NCBI GenBank assembly: GCA_016763255.1
Contig: JAESUA010000291.1
Span: 1 to 5,672, forward strand
From: Magnetovibrio sp.
GTDB lineage: Bacteria > Pseudomonadota > Alphaproteobacteria > Rhodospirillales > Magnetovibrionaceae
DNA: 5,672 nucleotides
Reading direction: 5' to 3'
Below the pieces are notes generated by a model. It was given only the letters and a program-made list of their open reading frames with translations, was not told where the DNA came from and did not search any database. Below are positions 5,537-5,672 of the stretch, piece by piece (the first letter of the stretch is position 1; every line of letters starts with the position of its first letter). The position numbers and the translations under genes are program-made.

Positions 5537-5570
5537 GTTTGTTTATTCACTTTTAGTGGATGAAACAAGT
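5537..5570 (+). other. Leader hairpin abutting the mature 16S 5' end
   Basis: ATTCACT (5545-5551) pairs with AGTGGAT (5555-5561) around loop TTT. After one bulged G (5562), GTTT (5541-5544) pairs with AAAC (5563-5566), and further A-U and G-U pairs reach 5537/5570. The base of the stem sits exactly at the expected 16S boundary, suggesting a role in 5' maturation. Confidence 0.45.
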
Positions 5571-5672
5571 CAACTTGAGAGTTTGATCCTGGCTCAGAAC
5601 GAACGCTGGCGGCATGCCTAACACATGCAAGTTGAACGAGAAATCACCTTCGGGTGAGAGTAGAGTGGCGCA
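5571..5672 (+). rRNA. rrs: 16S ribosomal RNA, 5' end only
   Basis: The segment from 5571 contains the universal 27F site AGAGTTTGATCCTGGCTCAG, then GAACGAACGCTGGCGGCATGCC and TAACACATGCAAG, as in alphaproteobacterial 16S. Variable region V1 is short, with a TCACC-TTCG-GGTGA hairpin (5644-5657). The gene runs off the window after 102 of about 1,480 nt. The exact mature 5' end is placed by analogy, within a few bases. The base after CAAGT is T (CAAGTTGAACG) where most relatives have C. Confidence 0.97.

Larger units (their letters stand above)
5189..5570 (+). other. Structured 16S rRNA leader (external transcribed spacer)
   Basis: This is the untranslated leader between the predicted start site and 16S; I see no credible protein gene in it. 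In order it holds a long imperfect hairpin followed by T5 (5191-5249), a hairpin with a cUUCGg tetraloop (5257-5270) inside a 7-bp closing pair (5251-5257 with 5294-5300), and boxA (5303-5314). A purine-rich then GGCGGCGG segment (5328-5349) resembles a motif often found after boxA in alphaproteobacterial leaders. A hairpin with arms TAAGAAC/GTTCTTA (5384-5410), the palindrome TACATATATGTA (5450-5461), and a hairpin touching the 16S 5' end (5537-5570) complete it. The partner strand of the usual pre-16S RNase III stem would lie beyond the window. Confidence 0.7.

Overview
The window looks like chromosomal DNA from an alphaproteobacterium, probably a Rhodospirillales-type lineage. The strongest evidence is the last 102 bases, which are the 5' end of a 16S rRNA gene with an alphaproteobacterial type start (GAACGAACGCTGGCGGCATGCC). 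The rRNA leader carries a boxA of the form TGTTCTTTGACA. The protein genes agree with this: a dehydratase with a GMGSG phosphate loop, and a TPR/SPOR lipoprotein. Genus cannot be fixed from the sequence alone.

Layout. (1) 1-2240, plus strand: a tight three-gene operon. It starts with a 5'-truncated PLP-dependent threonine/serine dehydratase. A medium-length AlaX-type alanyl-tRNA editing hydrolase follows after 15 nt, then a PhzF-family isomerase-like protein through a 4-nt ATGA overlap. (2) 2359-2868, plus strand: a small exported protein with a clean signal peptide and a weak FliL-like look. (3) 3034-4392, plus strand: a lipoprotein with two TPRs, a Pro/Ala/Met-rich linker, three SHOCT-like helical repeats and a C-terminal SPOR domain. 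It ends at a symmetric terminator (4406-4446) that can serve both strands. (4) 4462-4952, minus strand, convergent with the previous gene: a second lipoprotein whose coding sequence is split by a one-base frameshift near 4774-4797. (5) 4953-5570: a gene-free divergent regulatory region and rRNA leader. It holds a TATAAT promoter candidate, an inverted repeat upstream of a TTGACA promoter, a long hairpin followed by five Ts, further hairpins, boxA, and a hairpin abutting 16S. (6) 5571 to the end: partial 16S rRNA.

How the parts relate. The first operon is amino-acid and translation-quality housekeeping: the dehydratase consumes Thr/Ser, and AlaX clears Ser or Gly mischarged onto tRNA-Ala. The two lipoproteins and the exported protein are envelope components. 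The right end is the regulated start of an rrn operon. I see no mobile element, CRISPR array, phage gene or defence system. The points most worth a second look are the triple-repeat SPOR lipoprotein, the frameshifted lipoprotein, and the terminator-like hairpin at the very start of the rRNA leader.
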